Of a DNA stretch of 64,000 bases, positions 1 through 8,844 are shown piece by piece (position 1 is the stretch's first letter; each line of letters begins with the position of its first letter). The notes under the pieces are model-generated. The model was not told the origin of the DNA. It worked only from the letters and a program-made list of their open reading frames with translations, and ran no database searches. The stretch lies in the NCBI RefSeq assembly GCF_900492205.1, contig NZ_UEYQ01000001.1, forward strand, positions 124,001 through 188,000, read 5' to 3'. A program made the translations under genes and the position numbers. Source of the DNA: Ciceribacter sp. T2.26MG-112.2. Its GTDB lineage: Bacteria > Pseudomonadota > Alphaproteobacteria > Rhizobiales > Rhizobiaceae.

Positions 1-152
1 TCGACCATCTGCCTCCGCGAGGCGTCCTTGTCGCGCAGTTGAACCATGGTCACACCGCCGGCGACGGCCAGCCGCGCGGTCTCGACCATGCCGAGCGGTC
101 GGCAAAGCTCCGGGTCGAGCACGAGATAGAGGGAAAGGTCGAAGCGCTTCAC
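1..152 (-). CDS. thiE: Thiamine phosphate synthase ThiE (partial, N-terminus only)
   Basis: The gene runs off the left edge of the window; only about 50 N-terminal codons are present. They read MKRFDLSLYLVLDPELC, with AGGVTMVQLRDKDAS further on. The VQLRDK segment is the conserved substrate-binding strand of ThiE TIM barrels. ThiE joins the phosphorylated thiazole made by ThiM to HMP-pyrophosphate, giving thiamine phosphate in the cytoplasm. The chosen start is a GTG that overlaps the thiM stop (GTGA), so the two genes are translationally coupled in one thiamine-salvage unit. No catalytic region can be inspected here. Confidence 0.85.
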   Translation of the reverse strand, partial: MKRFDLSLYLVLDPELCRPLGMVETARLAVAGGVTMVQLRDKDASRRQMV

Positions 153-952
153 ATCCGCACCACCCCGGCACGGTTGTCGAGCATGACGCCGTCGATCTGC
201 GCCAGAAGATCAAGGAAGCGCACGGAAAAGCTGCCCGGCCCTTGCGCCTCTTTCCCGGCCTGCTCGCCGGCCACGGCGAAATGGGCAAGGGCGGCCACCG
301 TCGCGTCGAAGGGATCGTCCGGGCGGATCGCGGCATAGGCGCCGACGAGGCAGGTGAGCGAGCAACCCAGCGCCGTCACCTTCGGCATCAGCGGCGAGCC
401 GCCTTCGATCTTTGCCGCTCGACGGCCATCGGTGACATAATCAGTGACACCTGTGACGGCGACGATGCAGCCTTGCGTCTCCGCGAGTTGTCGCGCGGCC
501 TCCTCCGCCTGCTCGACGGGATCGCGGCTGTCGACACCCTTGGCGCTGCTCACCCCACCGGCAAGGGCGATGATCTCCGAGGCGTTGCCACGCACGATGG
601 TCGGCCCAAGCGCGAGAAGATCGGCGGTCGCCTTGCGGCGAAAGGCCGTGGCGAAATGGGCGACGGGGTCGAGCACCCAGGGACGGTGGGCCGCCTTCGC
701 ACCGCCGATCGCCGCCTTCATGCCCGCCACCCAGGCGGGCGAGAGCGTGCCGATATTGATGGTGAGCGCACCGGCGAAACCGGCGAATTCGCCGGTCTCT
801 TCTTCCGCATGCACCATGGCGGGCGAGGCGCCGGCTGCAAGAAGCACATTGGCGGCGACGTTCATCGCCACGTAATTGGTGATGCACTGAACGAGCGGCG
901 CGGTGGCTCGCATTTCGGTCAGCAGGGTTCCAGGTGTTTCGGTCTTCGTCAT
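149..952 (-). CDS. thiM: Hydroxyethylthiazole kinase ThiM
   Basis: This 267-residue protein phosphorylates 4-methyl-5-(2-hydroxyethyl)thiazole, the thiazole salvage step of thiamine synthesis. Family signatures are visible: PLVQCITNYVAMNVAANVLL at about 19-38, the glycine-rich AGASPAMVHAEEE, the WVLDPVA strand, and a TALGCSLTCLVGA segment holding the conserved GCS loop near the active-site cysteine. The length is normal for ThiM (about 265). It is the first gene after a TPP riboswitch and overlaps thiE by 4 bases. Its Shine-Dalgarno sequence lies inside a hairpin directly before the ATG, which points to translational control by TPP. Confidence 0.95.
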   Translation of the reverse strand: MTKTETPGTLLTEMRATAPLVQCITNYVAMNVAANVLLAAGASPAMVHAEEETGEFAGFAGALTINIGTLSPAWVAGMKAAIGGAKAAHRPWVLDPVAHFATAFRRKATADLLALGPTIVRGNASEIIALAGGVSSAKGVDSRDPVEQAEEAARQLAETQGCIVAVTGVTDYVTDGRRAAKIEGGSPLMPKVTALGCSLTCLVGAYAAIRPDDPFDATVAALAHFAVAGEQAGKEAQGPGSFSVRFLDLLAQIDGVMLDNRAGVVRM

Positions 953-976
953 CTTGCCCCTTTCGAGCGGGGCAAG
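953..976 (-). promoter_or_regulatory. Ribosome-site-sequestering hairpin before thiM
   Basis: Read on the minus strand, CTTGCCCC (976-969) pairs perfectly with GGGGCAAG (960-953) around an 8-base loop. The ATG of thiM begins at the next base. The paired arm contains the AAGGGG Shine-Dalgarno sequence, so folding would hide the ribosome site. This fits the expression platform of a translational TPP riboswitch; the mechanism itself is inferred. Confidence 0.6.
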
Positions 977-1017
977 TGCAAGGGGACAGACGACGCGCGA
1001 ACGGCGAAAAGGCCCCG

Positions 1018-1100
1018 AGCGACTCCCTCCGCCAGCATTATCTGGTTCAGGTTCAAAGGGTACTTCTCAGCCCGTCTTGCGACGAACGCCCCTGTCTCTC
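1018..1100 (-). promoter_or_regulatory. TPP riboswitch (THI element)
   Basis: On the minus strand the conserved THI-box landmarks appear in order: a GGGGCG start (about 1092), CTGAGA (1070-1065), a TACCC run, GAACCTGA (about 1054-1047), and CAGATAATGCTGGC (1044-1031), ending with GGAGGGAGTC (about 1030-1021). GAC at 1096-1094 can pair with GTC at 1023-1021 to close P1. It lies 66 bases upstream of thiM, a known TPP-regulated salvage gene. Binding of thiamine pyrophosphate would be expected to lower thiM-thiE expression. Confidence 0.93.
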
Positions 1101-1299
1101 AATAGACCCGTTATAGACACCGCCGAGACGGCTGTCACCTCCCTGGCCGGTTCATGATGGCGGCACGTGGGACCGATACCCGCATTGCGCGAATTTTGAA
1201 CTCCCAATCTCGTCAGAGACTGCGGCGTGCGCTATGGTGGAACCATCCAGATGGAGGCGCGCCGAGACGCTAAGGCGCTGCAACGAGGAGGCGAATGGC

Positions 1300-2826
1300 A
1301 TGGATCATCGTTTCGTCGGATTGCCCAAGGATGCGCGGGGAAAGACCGCAAAGACCTATCTCTATGCCGCCAACCGCAAGACAAGGAAACGCCAGGTCCT
1401 CTGGGGCGACTGGCTGCAGGTCACGTCGGAGCAAGCGGATGGCTGGCTGGAAGTGCTCTGGAGCCCGACCGGCACAAATCCCGAAACACTCTACATCCCC
1501 AAGGACCATACCACCGACGAACGGCCGCTGGAGATCGTCTTTCTCGACGTCGGGCAGGGCGATGGCGCGGTGCTGATCGCGCCGGAAGAGAATCTTGGCG
1601 AGGCGGTCGTCGTCATCGATGCCGGCGTCTCCGAGCACATGTACGAATTCCTGCTCCAGCGCTTCCGCTCCTACAACACCAGCTTCAAGTTTCGCGCGGC
1701 GATCATCACCCATCCGGACATCGACCACTATGGCGGCTTCGAACCGATTTTCGCCTGGCGGAATTTCGGCTTCGAAACAGTCTACCAGAATGGCCTAGTG
1801 GAGCGTGTCGGCGGCGAAAAATTCGACAAGCTCGGCGGCAAGGTGAAGGATGCCGCGACCGGCATCAGCTATGTCGGCGATCTGGCGCTGTCGCGCGCCG
1901 ACATGGAACGGCATTTCGGCACCGTCGCGGCCAATGAGAGGCAGGCCTTCGCCCAGACGATGAAACATGCGCTCGACAATCCCAATATCGGCGACTTCGC
2001 CATGCTGTCGGCCCGTCACGGCACCCAGGAAGACGGCCGCGGCTGGCTGCCGGGATTTGCGCCGTCTAACCAGCGCGGTTTCAGCATCGAGGTGCTCGGA
2101 CCGGTGCCCGAACCGGACGCGGCGGGCAAGGATCGCCTGCGCGTGCTTGGCGACTATGGCGAGACGAAGAACGGACATTCCGTCATCCTGCGCCTGCACT
2201 ATGGCGACTTCAAAATCCTGTTCGGCGGCGACCTGAACGAGAAGGCGGAGAAATACCTGCTCTGCCACTACGGCGGAGAGGCCAAGTTCCCGAAGATCGG
2301 CACGCTGGCCTATGAGGCGATGATCGCCAAAGCGTCGACCCGGCTGCGCTCGGATCTGATGAAGGTCTGCCATCACGGCTCGGAAAAGGTGACGGATGCC
2401 TTTCTCGACGCGGTCAACCCGGCCGCCTTCGTCATCTCGTCGGGGGACGAGGAAGGCCATATCCATCCGCGGCCAGACCTGCTTGGCCGGCTCGGCAAAC
2501 GCGGCCGCGGCGACGCGCCGGTCATTCTCTCGACCGAACTGCAGCGCTCGGTGCGCGAGGCCGAAGACGAGAAACTGGTGCAATCGCTGCAGACCGCCGT
2601 GCTGAAACTGCACGACAAGCCGGACAAGACGCTACGCGACAAGATCATCAACGACATCTGGACGCTCGGCCGCTCGAACGTCACCGTCTATGGCACCGTT
2701 TACGTCAAGACCAACGGCAAGCGGCTGATCGCCGCCTTCCGCATCGAGACCGGCAGCGAGATCGAGAAGTGGTTCACCTTCGAATATGCGCTCAATGCGG
2801 CAGGCGAACTGATCCGGGTGGAGTGA
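1300..2826 (+). CDS. ComEC/Rec2-type metallo-beta-lactamase-fold protein with N-terminal SH3-like region
   Basis: This soluble protein of about 508 residues carries the ComEC/Rec2 class of MBL domain. FLDVGQGD lies at about 81-88, the metal motif HPDIDH at 138-143, a GGDLN strand further on, and CHHGS with His358-His359. Residues 10-70 (KTYLYAANRKT, WGDWLQVT, GWLEVLW) look like a small SH3-type beta barrel. There are no membrane segments, unlike the true DNA-uptake channel ComEC. The start was placed at ATG 1300 because GAGGAGG sits 8 bases upstream; the frame stays open for another 22 codons without a ribosome site. The family suggests a hydrolase on nucleic acid or a phosphodiester; the substrate is unknown. 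It is monocistronic with its own terminator. Confidence 0.75.
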   Translation: MDHRFVGLPKDARGKTAKTYLYAANRKTRKRQVLWGDWLQVTSEQADGWLEVLWSPTGTNPETLYIPKDHTTDERPLEIVFLDVGQGDGAVLIAPEENLGEAVVVIDAGVSEHMYEFLLQRFRSYNTSFKFRAAIITHPDIDHYGGFEPIFAWRNFGFETVYQNGLVERVGGEKFDKLGGKVKDAATGISYVGDLALSRADMERHFGTVAANERQAFAQTMKHALDNPNIGDFAMLSARHGTQEDGRGWLPGFAPSNQRGFSIEVLGPVPEPDAAGKDRLRVLGDYGETKNGHSVILRLHYGDFKILFGGDLNEKAEKYLLCHYGGEAKFPKIGTLAYEAMIAKASTRLRSDLMKVCHHGSEKVTDAFLDAVNPAAFVISSGDEEGHIHPRPDLLGRLGKRGRGDAPVILSTELQRSVREAEDEKLVQSLQTAVLKLHDKPDKTLRDKIINDIWTLGRSNVTVYGTVYVKTNGKRLIAAFRIETGSEIEKWFTFEYALNAAGELIRVE

Positions 2827-2922
2827 GCGCCATCCCAGCATGAATCTCCGGGACGGTGCCCTTTCGGCTCCGCCCGCTTGCGTAGGCCCACACTCGCGGC
2901 AGTGCCATTTGCCGCAGCGGCC

Positions 2923-2945
2923 AAAACCGGCTATCCCGGTTTTTC
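2923..2945 (+). terminator. Rho-independent terminator after the MBL gene
   Basis: AAAACCGG (2923-2930), a five-base loop and CCGGTTTT (2936-2943) form an 8-bp stem running into TTTTT. It lies about 100 bases after the MBL stop codon and just before the HAD gene. Confidence 0.7.
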
Positions 2946-2978
2946 GCCCGCCCTTCCCCATCCAGAGGATCTTCCCGA

Positions 2979-3653
2979 TTGAGCACCGCCCGACACACGG
3001 TCTATGACAAGCGTTATGCCGGCTTCCTGTTCGACATGGACGGAACGCTGCTGAATTCCATCGCCGCCGCCGAGCGGGTCTGGGCAAAATGGGCGGCGCG
3101 CCACGGGCTCGATGTCGAGGCCTTCCTGCCTACCATGCACGGCAAGCGCGGCATCGACACCATTCGCGGGCTAGCCCTGCCGGGCGTCGACGTCGAAGCC
3201 GAAGCGCTGGTCATCGAGCGCGGCGAGATCGAGGATGTCGAGGGCGTGGTGGCCCTGCCCGGCGCGATCGACTTCCTCAACGCGCTGCCGTCAGACCGCT
3301 GGTCGATCGTGACATCGGCGCCGGTTGCGCTCGCCCGCGCCCGGATCGAAGCCGCCGGCCTGCCGCAGCCGCCGAAGATCGTGACCGCCGAGGATGTCGT
3401 GATCGGCAAGCCCGATCCCGCCGGCTATCGGCTCGGCGCCCGGCATATCGGCGCAGACCCGGCCAGTTGTCTCGTATTCGAGGATGTTCTGGCAGGGGTG
3501 CTCGCAGCCGAGGCCGCAGGGTCTGACGTGATGGTGGTCACCGCCACCCATGGCCATCCCATGGAAACCCCGCACCCGACGATTGCGTCTTACGAGGGCC
3601 TAGTCGTGCGCGTCGATTCGACGGGCCATATGCAGATCGTCCGGGCGACCTGA
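2979..3653 (+). CDS. HAD-superfamily (subclass IA) phosphatase, sugar-phosphatase-like
   Basis: This 224-residue HAD hydrolase has motif I FLFDMDGTLLNS (nucleophile Asp19, general acid Asp21), motif II VTSAP, motif III K in VIGKPDP, and motif IV VFEDVLAGVLAA. A small alpha-helical cap fits between about 30 and 95. Family members of this layout hydrolyse sugar phosphates or phosphoglycolate-like metabolites; the substrate cannot be read from sequence. The start is TTG 2979, with AGAGGA upstream, because no ATG occurs before motif I. It stands alone between a terminator and the convergent prfC. Confidence 0.8.
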   Translation: MSTARHTVYDKRYAGFLFDMDGTLLNSIAAAERVWAKWAARHGLDVEAFLPTMHGKRGIDTIRGLALPGVDVEAEALVIERGEIEDVEGVVALPGAIDFLNALPSDRWSIVTSAPVALARARIEAAGLPQPPKIVTAEDVVIGKPDPAGYRLGARHIGADPASCLVFEDVLAGVLAAEAAGSDVMVVTATHGHPMETPHPTIASYEGLVVRVDSTGHMQIVRAT

Positions 3654-3748
3654 CCGGCCTTCATCTGCGGCAAAGCCCGGGTTCACGCCCGGGCGTCATG
3701 CTGCGGTATATCGAGGGCGGGCAGGACGCCGCCCTGCGGAGCGGACGA

Positions 3749-5332
3749 TCACGCCGCCTTGATGGCGTGATATTCCTTGATCGCGGCCATCTTGATCGCC
3801 GGATAACGCTCGCTTTCATAGCGCAGCGAAAAACTGTCCTGCGCCATGAAGACGGGGTCGCCGTCGAGGTCGCGGCAGATGTCGCCGCGGCGCGCCGTCA
3901 TGAACTTTTCCAGTTCGCCCGGCTGGTCGGCGGAGATCCAGCGGCAGACCGAGAAGCGCGACATTTCGAACGAGACCGGCAGGCCGTATTCGCCCTGCAG
4001 GCGCTCCTTCAACACATCGAGCTGCAGCGCACCGACGACGCCGACGATGGCCGGCGAGCCGTCTTCCGGCGAAAACAGCTGCACGACGCCCTCTTCCGCC
4101 ATCTGCTGGAGGGCTTCCTTCAGCTTCTTCGCCTTCATCGCATCCTCGAGACGAACGCGACGCAGGATTTCCGGCGAGAAGTTCGGCACGCCCTGGAAGA
4201 CCAGCGGCTCGCCTTCGGTCAGCGTATCGCCGATGCGCAGCGTCCCATGGTTCGGAATGCCCACCACGTCGCCGGCAAAGGCGGTATCGGCAAGCTGGCG
4301 CTGCGAGGCGAAGAAGAACTGCGGCGCGGTCAGCCCGATCTGCTTGCCGGTGCGCGCGAGCCTGACCTTCATGCCGCGCTCCAGCTTGCCCGAGCAGATG
4401 CGGGCAAAGGCGATGCGGTCGCGATGGTTCGGGTCCATGTTGGCCTGGATCTTGAAGACGAAGGCCGTCATCTTGTCTTCCGCCGCATGGACGGTGCGGA
4501 TGTCGGCCACCTGGTCGCGCGGCGGCGGTGCGATTTCGCCCAGCGCATTGATCAGGTCGCGCACGCCGAAGTTCTTCAGCGCCGAGCCGAAGAAGACCGG
4601 GGTCATGTGGCCTTCGAGGAAGGCCTGGCGATCGAAGGGACGGCAGGCCTCCTGGGCCAGTTCCAGCTCTTCGATGAAGGCGGTGCGTTCGTTTTCCGGC
4701 AACTGCTCGGCGACATTGGCCGGGCTGTTGACCGGCAGGCCCTCGACCTGCTTGTCGGAGCCGCGGAAGGTGTTTTCCACCAGATTGTAGGAGCCGCAGA
4801 AGGACTTCGAGCGGCCGACCGGCCAGGTCACCGGCGCGGTGTCGAGCGCCAGCTTCTCTTCCACCTCATCGAGGATCTCGAAGGGGTCGCGGCTTTCGCG
4901 GTCCATCTTGTTGATGAAGGTGATGATCGGGATGTCGCGCATGCGGCAGACCTCGAACAGCTTCAGCGTCCGCGGCTCGATACCCTTGGCGGCATCGATG
5001 ACCATGACGGCCGCGTCGACCGCCGTCAGCGTGCGATAGGTGTCGTCGGCGAAGTCTTCGTGGCCGGGCGTATCGAGAATGTTGAAGACATTGCCGTCAT
5101 ATTCGAAGGTCATCACCGAGGTGACGACCGAAATGCCGCGCTCGCGCTCGATCTTCATCCAGTCCGAACGGGTCTGGATGCGATCCTTCTTCGCCTTGAC
5201 CTCACCAGCGAGCTGGATGGCGCCACCGAACAGCAGCAGCTTTTCGGTGAGCGTCGTCTTGCCGGCGTCCGGGTGGGCAATAATAGCGAAGGTGCGGCGA
5301 CGGGAGACCGCCTCTGCAAGCGTTTCGGCCAT
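3749..5332 (-). CDS. prfC: Peptide chain release factor 3 (RF3)
   Basis: This 527-residue translational GTPase recycles RF1/RF2 from the ribosome after peptide release. The G motifs are clear: G1 AHPDAGKTT (19-27), the G2 region ERGISVVTSV, G3 DTPGHEDF, and G4 NKMD. These are followed by the RF3-type domain II and a C-terminal region with VVGALQLDVLKERL. Length equals the family norm (about 527-529). An AAAAGGAA ribosome site precedes the ATG. It is divergent from dut, with a shared intergenic region of under 100 bases. Confidence 0.97.
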   Translation of the reverse strand: MAETLAEAVSRRRTFAIIAHPDAGKTTLTEKLLLFGGAIQLAGEVKAKKDRIQTRSDWMKIERERGISVVTSVMTFEYDGNVFNILDTPGHEDFADDTYRTLTAVDAAVMVIDAAKGIEPRTLKLFEVCRMRDIPIITFINKMDRESRDPFEILDEVEEKLALDTAPVTWPVGRSKSFCGSYNLVENTFRGSDKQVEGLPVNSPANVAEQLPENERTAFIEELELAQEACRPFDRQAFLEGHMTPVFFGSALKNFGVRDLINALGEIAPPPRDQVADIRTVHAAEDKMTAFVFKIQANMDPNHRDRIAFARICSGKLERGMKVRLARTGKQIGLTAPQFFFASQRQLADTAFAGDVVGIPNHGTLRIGDTLTEGEPLVFQGVPNFSPEILRRVRLEDAMKAKKLKEALQQMAEEGVVQLFSPEDGSPAIVGVVGALQLDVLKERLQGEYGLPVSFEMSRFSVCRWISADQPGELEKFMTARRGDICRDLDGDPVFMAQDSFSLRYESERYPAIKMAAIKEYHAIKAA

Positions 5333-5427
5333 GAAGTGAAATTCCTTTTGTTGGCCGGTTATCTAGCGAGTCGAGGTCGAATATGCAATTGGGAAGCGGA
5401 ATGCCCCCGCAAGGAAGGATGACCGTC

Positions 5428-5892
5428 ATGCGCGATGTTCTCGGCCCCATGCTCAACCTCGTTCGCCTGCCGCACGGGCGCGACATGGCCCTGCCGGCCT
5501 ATGAGACCGCGGGCGCCGCCGGCATGGATCTGAGGGCCGCCGTCGCGGAAGGCGAGCCGCTTGTTCTTTCGCCGGGCGATCGAACGCTGGTGCCGACCGG
5601 CTTCGTCTTCGAGATCCCGGAAGGCTTCGAGGCGCAGATCCGTCCCCGCTCCGGCCTCGCCTTCAAGAACGGCGTCACCTGCCTCAACACGCCGGGCACG
5701 ATCGACAGCGACTACCGCGGCGAGGTGAAGGTGCTGCTGGTCAATCTCGGGCACGAGCCGTTCGAGATCAGCCGCGGCATGCGGATCGCCCAGATGGTGA
5801 TCGCGCCGGTCGTGCAGGCGCGCGTTTCGGAAATCTCCGACGCTTCAGAAACAACGCGCGGCGCCGGCGGCTTCGGTTCGACCGGGGTCTGA
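5428..5892 (+). CDS. dut: Deoxyuridine 5'-triphosphate nucleotidohydrolase (dUTPase)
   Basis: This trimeric dUTPase converts dUTP to dUMP plus PPi, keeping uracil out of DNA. The five family motifs are present: [33 protein letters not shown] (uracil pocket and catalytic Asp), [10 protein letters not shown], and the C-terminal P-loop-like [10 protein letters not shown]. The start at ATG 5428 gives 154 residues, the usual length, and has AAGGAAGG about 9 bases upstream. The frame is also open from ATG 5383, but that start lacks such a site. Confidence 0.96.
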   Translation: MRDVLGPMLNLVRLPHGRDMALPAYETAGAAGMDLRAAVAEGEPLVLSPGDRTLVPTGFVFEIPEGFEAQIRPRSGLAFKNGVTCLNTPGTIDSDYRGEVKVLLVNLGHEPFEISRGMRIAQMVIAPVVQARVSEISDASETTRGAGGFGSTGV

Positions 5893-6000
5893 GACGGTCC
5901 TCCCCAGGCGGCGCGCCTCGGTACATTCTCAGGAGCCGTTCCCGCCCCGCGGCCGAATTCTAGTGGCGGCCGAGCGACGAACGCCGCCCATTGATTGCGG

Positions 6001-6633
6001 CTAGCGCTGCGCTTCGGTCGCCATGCGGACGGCCAACCCGGCGAGAACCGTGCCCATCAGCCAGCGCTGCACCACCATCCAGAAGGGCCGGCCGGCAAGA
6101 AAGAGCGCGATCGAACCGGCCATCAACGCGATCATCGCGTTGACGGTGACGCTGATGGCGATTTGGCTGGCGCCGAGCACCACGGATTGCAGGAGCACGC
6201 TGCCCAGCGCCGGATCGACGAATTGCGGCAGCAGCGACAGATAGAGGACCGCGGCCTTGGGGTTCAAAAGGTTGGTGACCAGCCCCATCATGAACAGCCT
6301 TCGCGGGCTGTCCTTCGGCAGGTCGCGGACCTGGAAGGGCGAACGCCCGCCCGGCCGCACCGCCTGCCAGGCAAGCCAGAGCAGATAGGCGGCGCCGGCG
6401 AATTTCAGGGCGTCATAGGCAAAGGGCACGGCCATGACCAGCACGGTGATGCCGAGCGCCGACATCAGCATGTAGAAGACGAAGCCGAGCGCCACGCCGC
6501 CGAGCGAGACGAGCCCGGCGGCCGGGCCCTGGCAGATGGAGCGCGACACCAGATAGATCATGTTCGGCCCGGGCGTCAGCACCATGCCGAGGCAGATGAA
6601 GGCGAAGGCAATCAGGGACGAAGAAGAAGGCAT
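6001..6633 (-). CDS. LysE/RhtB-family amino-acid exporter
   Basis: This inner-membrane protein of about 210 residues has roughly six hydrophobic segments. The LysE/RhtB signature TPGPNMIYLVSRSICQG falls after the first helix, and GLVTNLLNPKAAVLYLSLLPQFV is the typical NPK motif of the middle helix. Members export amino acids or homoserine lactones; the substrate is not predictable. The start at 6633 (MPSSSS) places the first helix at the N-terminus as in relatives. A second LysE paralogue starts 131 bases away in the opposite direction. Confidence 0.85.
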   Translation of the reverse strand: MPSSSSLIAFAFICLGMVLTPGPNMIYLVSRSICQGPAAGLVSLGGVALGFVFYMLMSALGITVLVMAVPFAYDALKFAGAAYLLWLAWQAVRPGGRSPFQVRDLPKDSPRRLFMMGLVTNLLNPKAAVLYLSLLPQFVDPALGSVLLQSVVLGASQIAISVTVNAMIALMAGSIALFLAGRPFWMVVQRWLMGTVLAGLAVRMATEAQR

Positions 6634-6764
6634 GGGGCGAGGCCTCGGCTGGCGTTTCTCGCCCACGACCTAAGCCAGGCCCTCGGCCCGCCGCAACGGC
6701 GATCTTGTCACCATTGCAAGTTCGGTTGCGCGGCGCTAGCAATGCGTCATCCACGGAGGCCCCC

Positions 6765-7379
6765 ATGACACCCACAACGCTCCTCGCCTATAGCGGCGCG
6801 CTTTTCGTTGCCGCAGCCATTCCCGGCCCCGGCATGACGGCGATCGTGGCGCGAGCGCTCGGGTCCGGATTTCGCCCGACCTTCTTCATGGGGCTCGGCC
6901 TGATCCTCGGCGATCTCTGCTATCTGACCGCCGTGATCCTCGGCCTGGCACTGGTGGCGCAGACCTTCACCACGCCCTTCCTGATCATCAAATATCTGGG
7001 CGCGCTCTATCTTGTCTACATCGCCTGGAAGCTCTGGACGACAGGCCTTATCGCGCAGGATATCCAGGCAAAGCGCTCCAATAGTGTCGGCCTCTCCTTC
7101 CTTTCCGGCCTGCTCGTCACGCTCGGAAACCCGAAGACCATGCTGTTCTACGTGGCCCTCGTGCCCACCCTGATCCCGCTCGAAGCCATCGGCCCGAGCG
7201 ATTACGCCGCCCTCGTCGGCGTCACCTTCGTGGTGCTGATCGCCGTGCTCATTCCCTATATCCTGCTCGCCTCGCAGGCCCGGACGCTCCTAAAAAAGCC
7301 CAACTCCCTCAAGGCGCTGAACCGCTCGGCGGCCAGCATCTTGGCGGGCACCGCCGCCTATATCGCCGCGCGCGCCTGA
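6765..7379 (+). CDS. LysE-family translocator
   Basis: This is a 204-residue membrane exporter of the LysE type. It begins MTPTTLLAYSGALFVAAAIPGPGMTAIVARALG and carries GLLVTLGNPKTMLFYVALVPTLIP, both diagnostic motifs. Five to six transmembrane segments are evident. A GGAGG site lies just before ATG 6765. It is divergent from the neighbouring LysE gene, but the two are only distantly alike, so a recent duplication is unlikely. The exported compound is unknown. Confidence 0.85.
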   Translation: MTPTTLLAYSGALFVAAAIPGPGMTAIVARALGSGFRPTFFMGLGLILGDLCYLTAVILGLALVAQTFTTPFLIIKYLGALYLVYIAWKLWTTGLIAQDIQAKRSNSVGLSFLSGLLVTLGNPKTMLFYVALVPTLIPLEAIGPSDYAALVGVTFVVLIAVLIPYILLASQARTLLKKPNSLKALNRSAASILAGTAAYIAARA

Positions 7380-7514
7380 ACAAAGTTTCGCAGGGTCGGA
7401 CGGCCGCCTGCGCGAATTTTCTAACCAAACGCGCCCGCCTAGGCGATGGGTTCTGGCGAGTGGCCGGCTTTCGCCCTATTGTGCCGTCAAAGCAGATCCA
7501 AAGGGAGATCCACC

Positions 7515-8483
<969 letters not shown>

Positions 8484-8844
8484 GCGCAATCGCTTGCCAA
8501 CTCATCTCGAGGAGGGCGCCCGGCGGCGCCCTTCTTTCGTTTCGGCCTGAGCCGAGCCCCCTCGCGTTCGCCTCCCATGGCCGCCACAGCGGCCCCGCGC
8601 GGAGGTCACCAGCACTCGCCCTGCCCTCTTTGCGGCTACCCCCTTCACCACCTCCTACCGTTTCCGACGCAGCCGGCCCCGACGGGCAGACGGCCGAACT
8701 CCGCCCCACCTCGTCAACGGTCAAGCCCTCTTTAGACCACGTCAAGCGCGCAATTTGCGGCCCCTTCTCCAGTCGCCGCCTCACCCCTCGAATGCTCCTC
8801 CGCCCAGGCCCGATCCATCCGCCCGATCCATCCGGCCCTATCCT
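8484..8844. other. Intergenic stretch between cysK and comM
   Basis: About 360 bases without a supportable gene. It holds the cysK terminator at 8514-8537 and then a pyrimidine-rich stretch. A short near-tandem direct repeat of CGATCCATCCG lies around 8811-8836, before the end of the convergent comM. Open frames here lack ribosome sites and recognisable protein features. Confidence 0.5.
8514..8537 (+). terminator. Terminator after cysK
   Basis: GGGCGCC (8514-8520), loop CGGC and GGCGCCC (8525-8531) form a GC-rich perfect stem followed by TTCTTT. It lies about 30 bases past the cysK stop. Confidence 0.8.

Noticed and set aside
3672-3696. CCCGGG...CCCGGG inverted repeat after the HAD gene
   Set aside because: A short palindromic sequence with no T-run on either strand; too weak to call a terminator.
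3698-5422. A 574-codon open frame antisense to prfC
   Set aside because: The product is rich in Arg/Asp/His/Gln with no motifs. prfC on the other strand is unambiguous.
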